The position numbers were made by a program, and so were the translations under genes. From assembly GCA_947644475.1 (NCBI GenBank), contig CANRZQ010000001.1, positions 1 to 34,864 on the forward strand: a stretch of 34,864 nucleotides of DNA, given 5' to 3'. This stretch comes from an uncultured Muribaculaceae bacterium (lineage in GTDB: Bacteria; Bacteroidota; Bacteroidia; Bacteroidales; Muribaculaceae). The notes under the pieces were generated by a model that saw only the letters and a list, made by a program, of their open reading frames with translations, was not told the DNA's origin and searched no databases. Shown in pieces: positions 9,601-16,818 of this stretch. Numbering within the stretch: position 1 is the stretch's first letter; every line of letters begins with the position of its first letter.

Positions 9601-10491
9601 GTGTTCGAAAACTTTGTATGACACTCCGTTGACGGTGGTAGAGCCAATGCTTGTCAGGCCGGGGAAAGAGCCGAACGCGTCGCCGGAGGCGTATACTGCA
9701 AGAGCATCCCAGCCGGTGTGGTCTTCAACGAAGATGGAATGTTTCTCAACGCTCGGGTCGGCAAAAATGGCGGTAATCTCAATGTCGTCGAGTGCGAAGC
9801 CGGGGGCTTTGTTGGGAGATGATCCGGTAGCCACAGAGATGTTCCATGCGAGGTAGAGCGTGGAGCCGGGGGCTACATTTGCAAGAAGATTCTTTTTGGA
9901 TACCGCGGTGGTGGAGATTGGCACTACTTCTTCGCCAAGGGTTTTGCTGTCGGGGTCGAATTTAGTATAAAAGTCATCGCCTGCCGATGTCCAGCTGGTG
10001 CCGTCGGCCGATGTGTAAAGTTGAATTGCGAATCCGGCGGGGTTGTCGCCATTGCGGTATTTTTCTATATTATAAGAGATAGACAGACGTTCGACATCCA
10101 CATCGGCGTCGTTTCGGAGCGATGTCATCAAGTTGATGCAGCGGGTGCCGTTGTCGACAGTGGTGGTGAGGCCGCCTATGGCCCGGTCAGAGGGATCGGT
10201 GCTCGAGCCGAAGTTCCATGTGCCGTTTTTGGCATTGGAGGCCAGGCTTATTCCGCCTTCATACATTACAGATGTCGAGGCGTCGGAAAACGAGCCGACT
10301 GTGCGCGGAGCCTTTAAGTTTCGGTCGATTTTCCAGCCTTCGGGAAGAGACAGCCCGGTTGCCATGGCATCGAAATCCTGGGTCACAGTCGGAGATTGCG
10401 CCGAAAGCGACTGTTGGGCCTGTATGCATGGTGTGGCAGACAGGCCGGCAATCAGGGCAAGCCCGGATAAGAATGAGTTTAAATTCTGCAT
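6673..10491 (-). CDS. Secreted modular SGNH hydrolase with duplicated binding modules
   Basis: A 1272-residue secreted protein. Order of parts: signal peptide (about 1-25); jelly-roll-like module A (about 39-242); CBM26-like module (about 250-340, HSIFVEDHTGW); two SusE/F-like starch-binding modules (about 358-460 and 467-572, YLRGDVNSW and VYMVGDFNNW); SGNH/DUF4886-like domain (about 595-800); Ig-like linker (about 825-900); module A again (about 919-1122); a second CBM26-like module (about 1130-1215); and a T9SS-like C-terminal domain (about 1236-1272, YYNLQGMKV). The probable catalytic serine is S604 in an unusual NNS context rather than GNS/GDS, with D768 and H771 forming DxxH. A glycan-directed esterase at the cell surface is the best reading; the substrate is inferred as starch-like from the modules. 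It ends in a strong terminator. Confidence 0.78.
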   Translation of the reverse strand: MQNLNSFLSGLALIAGLSATPCIQAQQSLSAQSPTVTQDFDAMATGLSLPEGWKIDRNLKAPRTVGSFSDASTSVMYEGGISLASNAKNGTWNFGSSTDPSDRAIGGLTTTVDNGTRCINLMTSLRNDADVDVERLSISYNIEKYRNGDNPAGFAIQLYTSADGTSWTSAGDDFYTKFDPDSKTLGEEVVPISTTAVSKKNLLANVAPGSTLYLAWNISVATGSSPNKAPGFALDDIEITAIFADPSVEKHSIFVEDHTGWDALAVYASGDAFGSFPGLTSIGSTTVNGVSYKVFEHTAKGNANIEINNTATTRLPAVAINASTDNYICATPTEATVIANPESYTGWVDPNKPVHVPSGIYLRGDVNSWSPVAEWEFSDLGNGEYILYDKTLSGAFKVADASWSSACNYGSNGTNIFPDTPYALKSGTDDNISCGSNVYAASEIRLTIANGSASLFIKSNDDPTGLTKVYMVGDFNNWNYMNTDGALTLDTADGLYKGFVSMPASANSNLSRWRIYQRLGMGGAWGASGADMTASSLSGSLVKGSTFNAAVAPGSYDVTFNLSTGEYTLTLKSAAVAGMTLNPAETVLVKALPEKVKILSLNNSLIYYNDQDAMFNDIARAMGKDAVWTKHTLLGKSLNTHWDEGEGLAADGTPSAKMLVRSEAWSHIILQEQSAVPRTNIEQFRASVKKWIEYIRANCPNPNAIIIIPMNWAYGSDWANFTEFNAQFARNYLDVATDAGIVICPVASAYQRIFEAEGSEGAAKLFLDDRHPTPKATYLAACMEYQLIFNENAFAINSHPASITDAEAASMRSYASATMNQFVNPVNHHNLTVDYSARLYDEYGIDVAPSEPFSFYANDGGTFSGSKFTANGSLGEYTITAASGQFSRTAKVRVAEAETVVITYPAIELNKDKLSAEENFDAIGNAAEATLPEGWRIDRQTVAPRTVGSYGVASEKTTYAGGVSLPANAKNGIWNFGDTQGSDRALGGITTGVANGTRAINLYAHLHNNGAKNIEKLNVAYDIEKYRKGNNPAGFAVQLYYSVDGRNWTSAGTDFYTKLEPDAATEGYAQVPGETVAVSATLPVDIERGCDLYLAWNISTASGDACNAAMALAIDNFSIAGSLPEVPVAEHYIYVIDNTGWASLGLYAYGDSEFYGAWPGQIVIDQREINGKTYKVFPLDTNTGNYTLIFNNWNNGKQTPDYSIIANRDHYFEITESEVKEVDPFSGIDDVNADFNADIEYYNLQGMKVAEPRRGQIYIARQGSKAAKVLFR

Positions 10492-10554
10492 TATTTTACG
10501 TTGTGATGATATTGATTAAGGAAATATATCGTAGGTCAGGAATGCTATCTGGTG

Positions 10555-10588
10555 CAAAGATATGGCATTATGGACGATTTGTCACAAC
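10555..10588 (-). promoter_or_regulatory. Probable promoter of the SGNH-hydrolase gene
   Basis: On the minus strand a TATCTTTG box (plus 10555-10562) matches the TAnnTTTG -7 element. The -33 element is weak: GTTG about 22 nt upstream. Transcription would start near 10548, giving a leader of roughly 57 nt. Confidence 0.4.
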
Positions 10589-10695
10589 ATAGTAAAATAA
10601 ATGTAGATAAACAATGCGTTTATATAATTGAATTATAAATAATTATGTGTTTTATGTGCAGACTAAAATGGAGATGGTGTGGAGATGGCTAAATA

Positions 10696-12252
10696 TTATA
10701 AATTCAGGATTTCGGCTTCAAAATTGTCACGGTTGATTGCTCTGTTACGCATTTTTGTGCGGTAGTTGTATACGGTAGAAGCCGAGCATCGCAGGAATCG
10801 GCATACACTCTCGCTGTCGGACACGCCAAGACGCAATAGCGCGTAAATGCGCAGTTCGGTATTGAGCCCTTCGCCTTTGCGCGTGGAAATTTCCTCGCCC
10901 GGACGCAGCAATTTATTGAAGTCTGCCACAAAATTTGGGAAAAGGCTTAGAAATGCCTCGTCGAATTTGTCGTAGAAGTCGGCAACTTCCTTGTTGATGT
11001 ATCTTGTAGACTTAATCGTGTCAAAGAGGGCGTCGAAGTCACGGCGGGCGGCGACACGATTTAGCTCGTTGCGGTATCGTTCCATCTTAGCGAGGTATTC
11101 GAGGCATAGGTTCATGAATCGTTTTATATATTCTTCTTTAATCGTGTCGCTTTGACATAGCCGTTCGTTAAGTATTTTCTGCTCGGCATTGGCCTCGGCC
11201 AGCCTTATATTCCGCTTACGGGCATATATCAGGCTGATGCCGAGGATTACTACCAGAAGCCCGATTATGATACACGTTATCGCCAGGCTGCGCCGCGCGC
11301 TTCGCTGAGCGTCTTCATAGGCTGAGTCGATAATAGGCAGCGACTCGCTCATTTCAAGCATGCGCATTTTTGCGTTGCAGGCTGTGGCGTCGGCAATGCT
11401 GTGGTGGATATAGCGGTAGGCGCGGTTGTAGTCGCCGTCCTCGTATAGCATTTTGGCGAGAGCCTGTAATGAGAGATATTCGCGCACACCATTGGTGATG
11501 TCGCATATCGCGCTAAGTGTCAGGTATTTGCGCCACATCTCGCGGTTGCCCTGTTGCTCATATATCTGTGCCATTATGTTATATTTCACTGCTGCATCCC
11601 GTGTGGAAAGGGTGTCGGGGGTGAGCGGCCCCAGAGCCGTGAGTGCGGCGTGGAAATTGCCTCGGTCGATGTGACGGTTGGCGAGGAGCACTTCGTTTCC
11701 CGGGTCGAGCATTATTGCCGAATCCCTGTAAGCCATCTTTTCAGCAGTGTATGCGGCTTTAAGGTCGTTGTCGAAGGAGTGTATGGCCAGATTGCGATAG
11801 ACTTGCACTCCGAGGCAGTAGTAGTTGAACAGCAAGGCTGAATCCAGCCGGTGGCGTGGCAATGCCCTGAAAATATCGTAAGCCTCCTTGTGCATCACAC
11901 CGGAAGTATTATACAGGAACGCACGGTTTATCATAGCATCTATAAGGCAGGATGTGTCGTTAAGTTCACGGGCTATTCTTTCGGCCTCCTTGATGTGGAC
12001 AAGGGCAGAATCGAGGTTGTAACTTGACATTTCGCCGTGGAGGTTCATCTCGGCATTCCACCTCTCCCGGGGCGAATTGGCAATGAGGAGCGTAGACCTC
12101 AGAGAATCGATGCGCAAATCTTTTGCCTGCGTATATGGGCTTTGGTTCTCGATTGCAGCATCGAGCCTTTTCAGCAGAGGCTCAATGTCGTTGGCGCGAA
12201 CTTGGATATTGAGAAGTATGGATATTGACAAAATGATACGGATGAGTTTCAT
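10696..12252 (-). CDS. TPR-membrane-HTH regulator, DUF6377 type
   Basis: A 518-residue protein built like a one-piece sensor. It has an N-terminal signal or anchor (1-20), then a periplasmic helical region with TPR-like repeats (about 60-300). A single transmembrane segment lies at about 322-343 (ITCIIIGLLVVILGISLIY), followed by a coiled coil (about 345-400). The C-terminal cytoplasmic region ends in a LuxR/GerE-like helix-turn-helix (about 464-505, ending STVYNYRTKMRNRA). Such DUF6377 proteins in Bacteroidota often lie near glycan-use genes and are presumed regulators. Here it precedes the secreted SGNH-hydrolase gene on the same strand, 204 nt apart, with a separate promoter between them. 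Regulation of that gene is inferred from proximity only. Confidence 0.82.
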   Translation of the reverse strand: MKLIRIILSISILLNIQVRANDIEPLLKRLDAAIENQSPYTQAKDLRIDSLRSTLLIANSPRERWNAEMNLHGEMSSYNLDSALVHIKEAERIARELNDTSCLIDAMINRAFLYNTSGVMHKEAYDIFRALPRHRLDSALLFNYYCLGVQVYRNLAIHSFDNDLKAAYTAEKMAYRDSAIMLDPGNEVLLANRHIDRGNFHAALTALGPLTPDTLSTRDAAVKYNIMAQIYEQQGNREMWRKYLTLSAICDITNGVREYLSLQALAKMLYEDGDYNRAYRYIHHSIADATACNAKMRMLEMSESLPIIDSAYEDAQRSARRSLAITCIIIGLLVVILGISLIYARKRNIRLAEANAEQKILNERLCQSDTIKEEYIKRFMNLCLEYLAKMERYRNELNRVAARRDFDALFDTIKSTRYINKEVADFYDKFDEAFLSLFPNFVADFNKLLRPGEEISTRKGEGLNTELRIYALLRLGVSDSESVCRFLRCSASTVYNYRTKMRNRAINRDNFEAEILNL

Positions 12253-12293
12253 GGAGATGGATTTGATTGGGCCGAGCAGGCGGCTAAGCCATG

Positions 12294-12301
12294 CAAAATT
12301 A
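12294..12301 (-). promoter_or_regulatory. -7 box for the DUF6377 regulator
   Basis: TAATTTTG on the minus strand matches TAnnTTTG, 41 nt before the regulator's ATG. No good TTTG at -33 is visible at the expected spacing, so support is moderate. Confidence 0.35.
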
Positions 12302-12321
12302 AGGAAAAAATAGAATGTCGT

Positions 12322-12353
12322 GTTGTGGAGACCTGATTTTTTTCTTAATTTTG
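12322..12353 (+). promoter_or_regulatory. Promoter of the tyrosine phosphatase operon
   Basis: TAATTTTG at 12346-12353 fits the -7 element, and GTTG at 12322-12325 is a 3-of-4 match to TTTG at exactly 20 nt spacing. The start of transcription would be near 12360, leaving a short leader of about 20 nt before the ATG at 12381. Confidence 0.5.
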
Positions 12354-12380
12354 TAGATGTTTTCTAACTGATCAAATGTA

Positions 12381-12866
12381 ATGGATATGGACGAGCCGAA
12401 AAAACCGCGTAAAATACTATTTGTGTGCCTGGGCAACATATGCCGCTCGCCGGCCGCAGAAGGAGTGATGAAGAGCGTGCTCGAATCGGAAGGTGCCATG
12501 GGCTGGACCATTGACAGCGCGGGCACGGGCGGCTATCATGTCGGAGATTTGCCCGATTCGCGTATGCGTTCGGCAGCGCGTCGGCGTGGACTCGACCTGG
12601 TGCACAGATGCCGTCAGGTGCGTGAGCCGGATTTTGACGACTTCGATATTATAATAGGTATGGATGCCAATAATATGGCCAACTTGCGCCGTATGGCACC
12701 CACATCAGAGGCTGTGGCGAAACTCAAGCCCATGTCAGATTTCCTTCGTGCAGGTTGTGGCTACGATTATGTGCCGGATCCATATTATGAAGGGGCCGAA
12801 GGGTTTGAACTTGTGCTCGACCTGCTTGAAGACGGATGCCGGAATATTTATCAGGCGTATAAGTAG
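12381..12866 (+). CDS. Low-molecular-weight protein tyrosine phosphatase
   Basis: A 161-residue cytoplasmic phosphatase. The P-loop CX5R is at the N-terminus as VCLGNICRSPAAEG (C18-R24 region), the nucleophilic cysteine and phosphate-binding arginine of this family. The general-acid loop is DPYYEG near residue 133. Members dephosphorylate phosphotyrosine proteins, often bacterial tyrosine kinases that control capsule export; no such kinase is in this window. A second in-frame ATG two codons later (12387) is an alternative start. The next gene begins 1 nt after this stop. Confidence 0.93.
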   Translation: MDMDEPKKPRKILFVCLGNICRSPAAEGVMKSVLESEGAMGWTIDSAGTGGYHVGDLPDSRMRSAARRRGLDLVHRCRQVREPDFDDFDIIIGMDANNMANLRRMAPTSEAVAKLKPMSDFLRAGCGYDYVPDPYYEGAEGFELVLDLLEDGCRNIYQAYK

Positions 12867-12867
12867 A

Positions 12868-13029
12868 ATGAATATTCCGTTGATAATAACAGGCGTGCTG
12901 ATTTGGCTGTCGCTGCCTCGGTTTATAAAGATTCCGTCGGACAGGAAACAGGAATTGCTCGGCAGAGTATGCAAGGTGGTTGGCATAGCCATGATTGCAG
13001 CCGGTGTCTTTTGGAGATTATTATGTTAA
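12868..13029 (+). CDS. Small membrane protein, 53 residues
   Basis: A short ORF beginning 1 nt after the phosphatase stop codon, so very likely translated from the same mRNA. It encodes two hydrophobic segments, about residues 2-16 (IPLIITGVLIWLSL) and 37-52 (VVGIAMIAAGVFWRLL), with a basic loop (KIPSDRKQELLGR) between. This gives a hairpin topology in the inner membrane. I recognise no family. The tight spacing and the clean two-helix pattern support a real gene. Confidence 0.62.
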   Translation: MNIPLIITGVLIWLSLPRFIKIPSDRKQELLGRVCKVVGIAMIAAGVFWRLLC

Positions 13030-13203
13030 TAAATTTAAATACAACCTATGATTTGCTTAATAAAAGTTAAAAGGCGGAGTATTTTTTGACAATGATATAA
13101 CAAAATTGTGTCAACATTTTTAAGTCAACCTTAAATAGTGTTTAATTTGCATCGAAATTAATTCAACTCATCACATCCGCAACCCTTTCAATTGCCATAT
13201 AAT

Positions 13204-13932
13204 ATGTACTCGACCGGACCATTAGGTATGATCTTGATAATCGATGATGATACAAACATCACCGATTTGTTGAAATTCAATTTGGGCTCGGAGGGTTTTG
13301 GCATAACGGTTTTCACGGATCCTGCCGATGTGATAGTCACCGATTATCCCGATTTGCGCCTTATCATAGCAGATGCCATGTCGATGGAATATACCGGGCT
13401 TGATTTGTGCCGGGAAATGAAAATGGATCCTGCCACAGCCGGAATTCCATTTATAATTTGCTCGGAGAGCGACGGGGAGGACTCCATAATCGAGGCTTTC
13501 GACGGAGGTGCCGACGATTACATCGTGAAACCGTTCTCGCTGCGCGAGATGGTGGCCCGTATCAAAGCCATGTTGCGCCGTTTCCCCGGCAAGCAGAAAG
13601 GCGATGGCATCCAGCGCAGGGACTCACGGGAGATAGTGTTTGCCCCCACAGGGCTTTGCGTGGATACAACCACACAGCATGTGACCGAAAACGGCACTCC
13701 TGTTGCTTTGACCAAAACGGAATATGCCATACTGATATTTCTGTTGCGCAACCAAAGTTGCTTCTTCTCACGCAACGAAATATGCGCAGAGGTGTGGAAA
13801 GACGATGCCACGGTGAACGCCCGCATTGTTGACACAAATATATCCCGCCTCCGAAAGAAACTCGGAAAGACCGGAAGTTATATAATTAACCGGTACGGAA
13901 TGGGATATGCATTCGTGAAAGAACTGATCTGA
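13204..13932 (+). CDS. Response regulator, OmpR/PhoB family (orphan)
   Basis: A 242-residue two-domain regulator. The receiver has the acidic pocket IIDDD, a phospho-acceptor aspartate in IIADAM (about residue 57), the Ser of ICSES, and the lysine in IVKPFS. The effector is a winged helix of the OmpR type: LTKTEYAILIFLL, then the recognition region VDTNISRLRKKLG and the wing NRYGMGYAF. The reading frame opens at a TTG (13192); I prefer the ATG at 13204, and the ATG at 13228, directly before the first beta strand, is equally possible. No histidine kinase is adjacent. It lies 174 nt after the small membrane protein and 5 nt before rnhB, so it and rnhB may be cotranscribed. Confidence 0.9.
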   Translation: MYSTGPLGMILIIDDDTNITDLLKFNLGSEGFGITVFTDPADVIVTDYPDLRLIIADAMSMEYTGLDLCREMKMDPATAGIPFIICSESDGEDSIIEAFDGGADDYIVKPFSLREMVARIKAMLRRFPGKQKGDGIQRRDSREIVFAPTGLCVDTTTQHVTENGTPVALTKTEYAILIFLLRNQSCFFSRNEICAEVWKDDATVNARIVDTNISRLRKKLGKTGSYIINRYGMGYAFVKELI

Positions 13933-13937
13933 CCGAT

Positions 13938-14534
13938 ATGCTCCCCACATGCCATACTGCCGGCGTAAACGAGGCCGGCACGGACGAAGCCGGGCGTGGC
14001 TGTCTGGCCGGGGCGGTGTATGCGGCGGCGGTGATTCTTCCTGATGATTTCACACATCCCCTTCTTAACGACTCAAAGCAACTTACCGAGCGACAGCGCG
14101 AGACGCTTCGACCTGTCATAGAGGCTGAGGCCGTTGCCTGGGCTGTCGGAGTGGTTACAGCCGCAGAAATTGACAAAATCAACATTCTCAGGGCCTCGAT
14201 ACTGGCCATGCACCGCGCTCTCGACGGCCTGAAAGTACGTCCCGGCGCGATAATAGTCGACGGCAACCGTTTTTCACCGTATGGCGAAGTGCCGAGCATG
14301 ACTTTTGTAAAAGGCGACGGACGTTTTGCCAATATTGCCGCTGCGTCGATTCTTGCGAAAACACATCGTGACCAATATATGCGCGAACTCCACGAGCGCT
14401 ATCCTGTCTACGGCTGGGATGTAAACAAAGGTTATCCCACCAAGGCCCATCGTGCGGCCATCGAGGCCTACGGCCCCAGCCCGGAGCACCGCATGTCGTT
14501 CCGCCTGCTCAATCCCCAGCTCACCCTGTTCTGA
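13938..14534 (+). CDS. rnhB: Ribonuclease HII
   Basis: A 198-residue cytoplasmic RNase H2 that cleaves RNA in RNA/DNA hybrids and starts removal of single ribonucleotides from DNA. The signature DEAGRG is at residues 16-21, with D16 and E17 as metal ligands. It is followed by DSKQLTERQR, the metal-binding aspartate in IIVDGNR, and the C-terminal GYPTKAHRAAI then HRMSF, all typical of the type 2 family. Length is normal. It starts 5 nt after the response regulator and is followed by a 414-bp non-coding stretch. Confidence 0.95.
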   Translation: MLPTCHTAGVNEAGTDEAGRGCLAGAVYAAAVILPDDFTHPLLNDSKQLTERQRETLRPVIEAEAVAWAVGVVTAAEIDKINILRASILAMHRALDGLKVRPGAIIVDGNRFSPYGEVPSMTFVKGDGRFANIAAASILAKTHRDQYMRELHERYPVYGWDVNKGYPTKAHRAAIEAYGPSPEHRMSFRLLNPQLTLF

Positions 14535-14948
14535 AAAAAGGAAAAGAGTATATCAAATTTTCAAGTGGAAGGGATGCGGCCCGAGCGTCCGCCGGGGCTG
14601 CACCGTGCCGGTTCAGGTAAGCCATCGCCAAGAAGAGGAAGCGCGTATGCGCTTCAAGACATTAGCCGTGGGTGGAGCGATAGCGTAACCTACGGTATGG
14701 GCATTGGAATCATTCATGGCATTGGAGCGGTTTGTAGGGGCGTGATAAATCACGCCCTAATCGGATATAAAAAATGCTGGCGCGATTTATCGCGCCCCTA
14801 CCTCAGGTTGGCATTGTCGAACGCACCGGCCGGCCTTCGCTCCAATACATTAATGAATAACATTCCACAATCCCCAGGGCTTGCGCCCTGCGCTACAATA
14901 TTTGTCTCCTAACGGAGATGCAATGCACCGTATTTTCGGCTTGTGCCA
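14535..14948. repeat. Non-coding repeat cluster between rnhB and the 353-residue gene
   Basis: A 414-bp stretch with no convincing gene. From left to right it holds a GC-rich segment (about 14568-14690) that looks like decayed mobile or repeat DNA, a paired REP-like palindrome (14731-14815), a hairpin with arms CAGGGC/GCCCTG at 14875-14890, a small hairpin TCTCC-TAAC-GGAGA at about 14905-14918, and the border motif AATGCACCGTA then CGGC at 14922-14940. That border motif recurs at 31016-31034. Short ORFs here have no protein-like features. Confidence 0.6.
14731..14815. repeat. Paired REP-like palindrome
   Basis: Two related units face each other across about 30 nt. The left one reads GTAGGGGCGTGATAAATCAC and continues with GCCC; the right one is the reverse complement of GTAGGGGCGCGATAAATCGC with GCC. 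Each is itself a hairpin (GGGCGTGATaaATCACGCCC). This is the layout of REP/BIME elements mobilised by RAYT transposases. No such transposase is in the window. Confidence 0.65.
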
Positions 14949-16010
14949 TTATTGGTCGGATATGGTTATGAAGGAGATGTCGGCGAAATGGGATGCGCCG
15001 ACTTCTTCGCCTTTGAGAATTGCCGGTTTTTCGATAAGGTGATTTGAAGTCAAAAGGGATAGGAGGTCCCACATCACCTCATGGTAGAAAATTACAGAGG
15101 CTTCGTCGTGTGAGGAAATTTTGTATGCGGATGCAATGGTTGGAGCGTATTTTTTAACGGCATCGCTGAGTTGCGAAGTGATTTCATTGCATAGGGTGTC
15201 GATTTCGTCTCCATTTCCACTTTTTAGGACAGGAATTGTCGGATTGCCCTTGGAGTCGACTAAATTCCATTTAATAAGGTTTGTTTTCAGTTCATCATCG
15301 GAAATGGGGAGTTCGTTGTTCATGATGCAACGTGCAAAATCTGATAACGTTTTATGGCTTGGCCAATATCCAAGGTCGTCGGTCCAATTTACTTTAAGAG
15401 GGCCGTATCCATTTGTCCCGTCGCTGTCGTTTGTGCGTTTGTCATACATAGCCCAGTAGACGCCTGACCATGTGCCATGGCTTCCAATGTTATTGGGAAC
15501 GGGGAGTTTGCCTTCATTCCAAATATACCCGTCGAGCAAATATGAGAAAATCAAGGAATATGTCTGTGCTGTATATCCTTTCATCTTGAAGGTAGAAATT
15601 AATTCTTTGATTTTCGGTTCTATGACCGGGTAAACGCTGTCGGCGAAATTCTTTGATACCGTCCTGATTTCAGTAGTCTGCCTTTTATCAAGAATAGGCA
15701 TTTTGGTGGTGAACACGCCATCGGCGGAGGTGAGTAAATCGCCTGCCATCAAAAGTCGGAGTTGACTTTCGTTGTATGGTATATTGAGAGAGTCAAGCCG
15801 AGATTTTGTTCCCGGGGTTCGGAATGAGCACAGGATATCCCAATTATTGTCGGCAATATATTGGCTTGGGTGAAATGTGGTGTATGAACAAAATGCAGTC
15901 TTTGAAAAATCCTTGAATGGCCGTCCTAAAATTGAATCGTTGCCGGTTTGTAGAGCGAATGTGTTGAAAGAGGATATAATTGCTAAAATGAAAATATAAA
16001 ACTTATTCAT
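14949..16010 (-). CDS. Secreted protein of unknown function
   Basis: A 353-residue protein with an N-terminal signal peptide (residues 1 to about 20, hydrophobic core FYIFILAIISSFNTFA). There is no lipobox, so it should be exported. The mature part has scattered aromatic residues (HGTWSGVYWAMYDK, NWTDDLGYWPSHKTLSDFAR) and a helical C-terminal half rich in Ser/Asp, with no catalytic signature I can name. The gene is visibly more AT-rich than its neighbours. It stands alone on the minus strand, with a repeat cluster after its stop and a terminator region before its start. It could be a lineage-specific or transferred gene. Confidence 0.7.
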   Translation of the reverse strand: MNKFYIFILAIISSFNTFALQTGNDSILGRPFKDFSKTAFCSYTTFHPSQYIADNNWDILCSFRTPGTKSRLDSLNIPYNESQLRLLMAGDLLTSADGVFTTKMPILDKRQTTEIRTVSKNFADSVYPVIEPKIKELISTFKMKGYTAQTYSLIFSYLLDGYIWNEGKLPVPNNIGSHGTWSGVYWAMYDKRTNDSDGTNGYGPLKVNWTDDLGYWPSHKTLSDFARCIMNNELPISDDELKTNLIKWNLVDSKGNPTIPVLKSGNGDEIDTLCNEITSQLSDAVKKYAPTIASAYKISSHDEASVIFYHEVMWDLLSLLTSNHLIEKPAILKGEEVGASHFADISFITISDQ

Positions 16011-16057
16011 AGGCTAAATATAAATCTGTATGTGCCGGAATTTTGGTTTTTAATTTA

Positions 16058-16065
16058 CAAATGTA
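16058..16065 (-). promoter_or_regulatory. -7 box for the 353-residue gene
   Basis: TACATTTG on the minus strand matches TAnnTTTG about 48 nt before the start codon; no clear TTTG is found at the -33 spacing. It lies in the AT-rich gap just past the operon terminator. Confidence 0.35.
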
Positions 16066-16107
16066 CAACAAAATTTTGATATTTGGTGATTTTAGTGAAA
16101 ATAAAAA

Positions 16108-16148
16108 AACAGGCCGCTAAAAAAATTTCAGCAGCCTGTTTTTTCAGG
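16108..16148. terminator. Rho-independent terminator, probably bidirectional
   Basis: A stem with arms AACAGGC/GCCTGTT plus an inner GCT/AGC extension and an A-rich loop. A run of A on the left and of T on the right gives a U-tract in either direction. On the minus strand it closes the nitroreductase/DUF6048 operon just past the stop at 16165. Confidence 0.8.
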
Positions 16149-16164
16149 GGGAGTTGTGGATGAA

Positions 16165-16797
16165 TTATTGCACTGTGTTCCAGCCGTTGTAATGGATGTT
16201 GGCTGGGGTGTACTTGTCTTTGGGCTGATTGTCGCCGGCGGGATAACCGAACGGTACGGCGGCCAGGGGAATGATATTTTCGGGGAGGGAAAGACGTTCG
16301 CGTACGCCGTTGACACGCTCCATGTCGGGGTAGACGCCTGTCCATACTGCGCCGAGGCCAAGAGCGTGGGCGGCGAGAAGCAGATTTTCAGTGGCGGCGG
16401 AGACGTCTTGAATCCAGAAACCGCGGTCGGCGGTTTCCCCGTCGCATACTTTTGAGAGGTCGGCGCATGTGATTATAGCCATAGGCGCATTATTGAGGCC
16501 CGACCAGGGGAGGCAAGTGGCCACGGAGTCGAGGACGGCGCGCTCGGTGAGCACGACAAAAGCCCAGGGTTGTTTGTTCATGGCGGTGGGGGCAGACATG
16601 GCTGCGCGAAGGATCATGTCGACAGTGTCGGCGGAAACAGTGCGGTCCAAATCCCACTGGCGCACTGATGTGCGGGTGAGAATCGACTGATAGGCGCAGT
16701 TCTCAGTTGAGTTAGAATCCTGCTGTGCCGGTGATTCAGATTTTGTGCAACTTGCAAGGGCAAGTGCAGCGGCTGCGATAAAAAGAAATTTTTTCAT
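16165..16797 (-). CDS. Nitroreductase-family predicted lipoprotein
   Basis: A 210-residue FMN-dependent nitroreductase fold preceded by a lipoprotein signal: MKKFLFIAAAALALASC, with the lipid-anchored cysteine at about residue 17. The mature domain begins near residue 35 with RTSVRQW, the usual phosphate-binding start of the family (R-x-S-x-R). Next come SAPTAMNKQPWAFVV (FMN contact) and GLGAVWTGVYPD. It ends with PFGYPAGDN and a short tail. The cofactor would normally be loaded in the cytoplasm, so export is notable. It is the last gene of an operon with DUF6452, DUF6048 and a cytoplasmic nitroreductase, 21 nt after the DUF6048 gene. Confidence 0.88.
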   Translation of the reverse strand: MKKFLFIAAAALALASCTKSESPAQQDSNSTENCAYQSILTRTSVRQWDLDRTVSADTVDMILRAAMSAPTAMNKQPWAFVVLTERAVLDSVATCLPWSGLNNAPMAIITCADLSKVCDGETADRGFWIQDVSAATENLLLAAHALGLGAVWTGVYPDMERVNGVRERLSLPENIIPLAAVPFGYPAGDNQPKDKYTPANIHYNGWNTVQ

Positions 16798-16818
16798 AAT
16801 AAATTTATTTATGGATTA

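Noticed and set aside
14568..14700. Possible remnant of a transposase gene
   Set aside because: No frame gives a recognisable transposase motif; it is kept only as repeat-like DNA.
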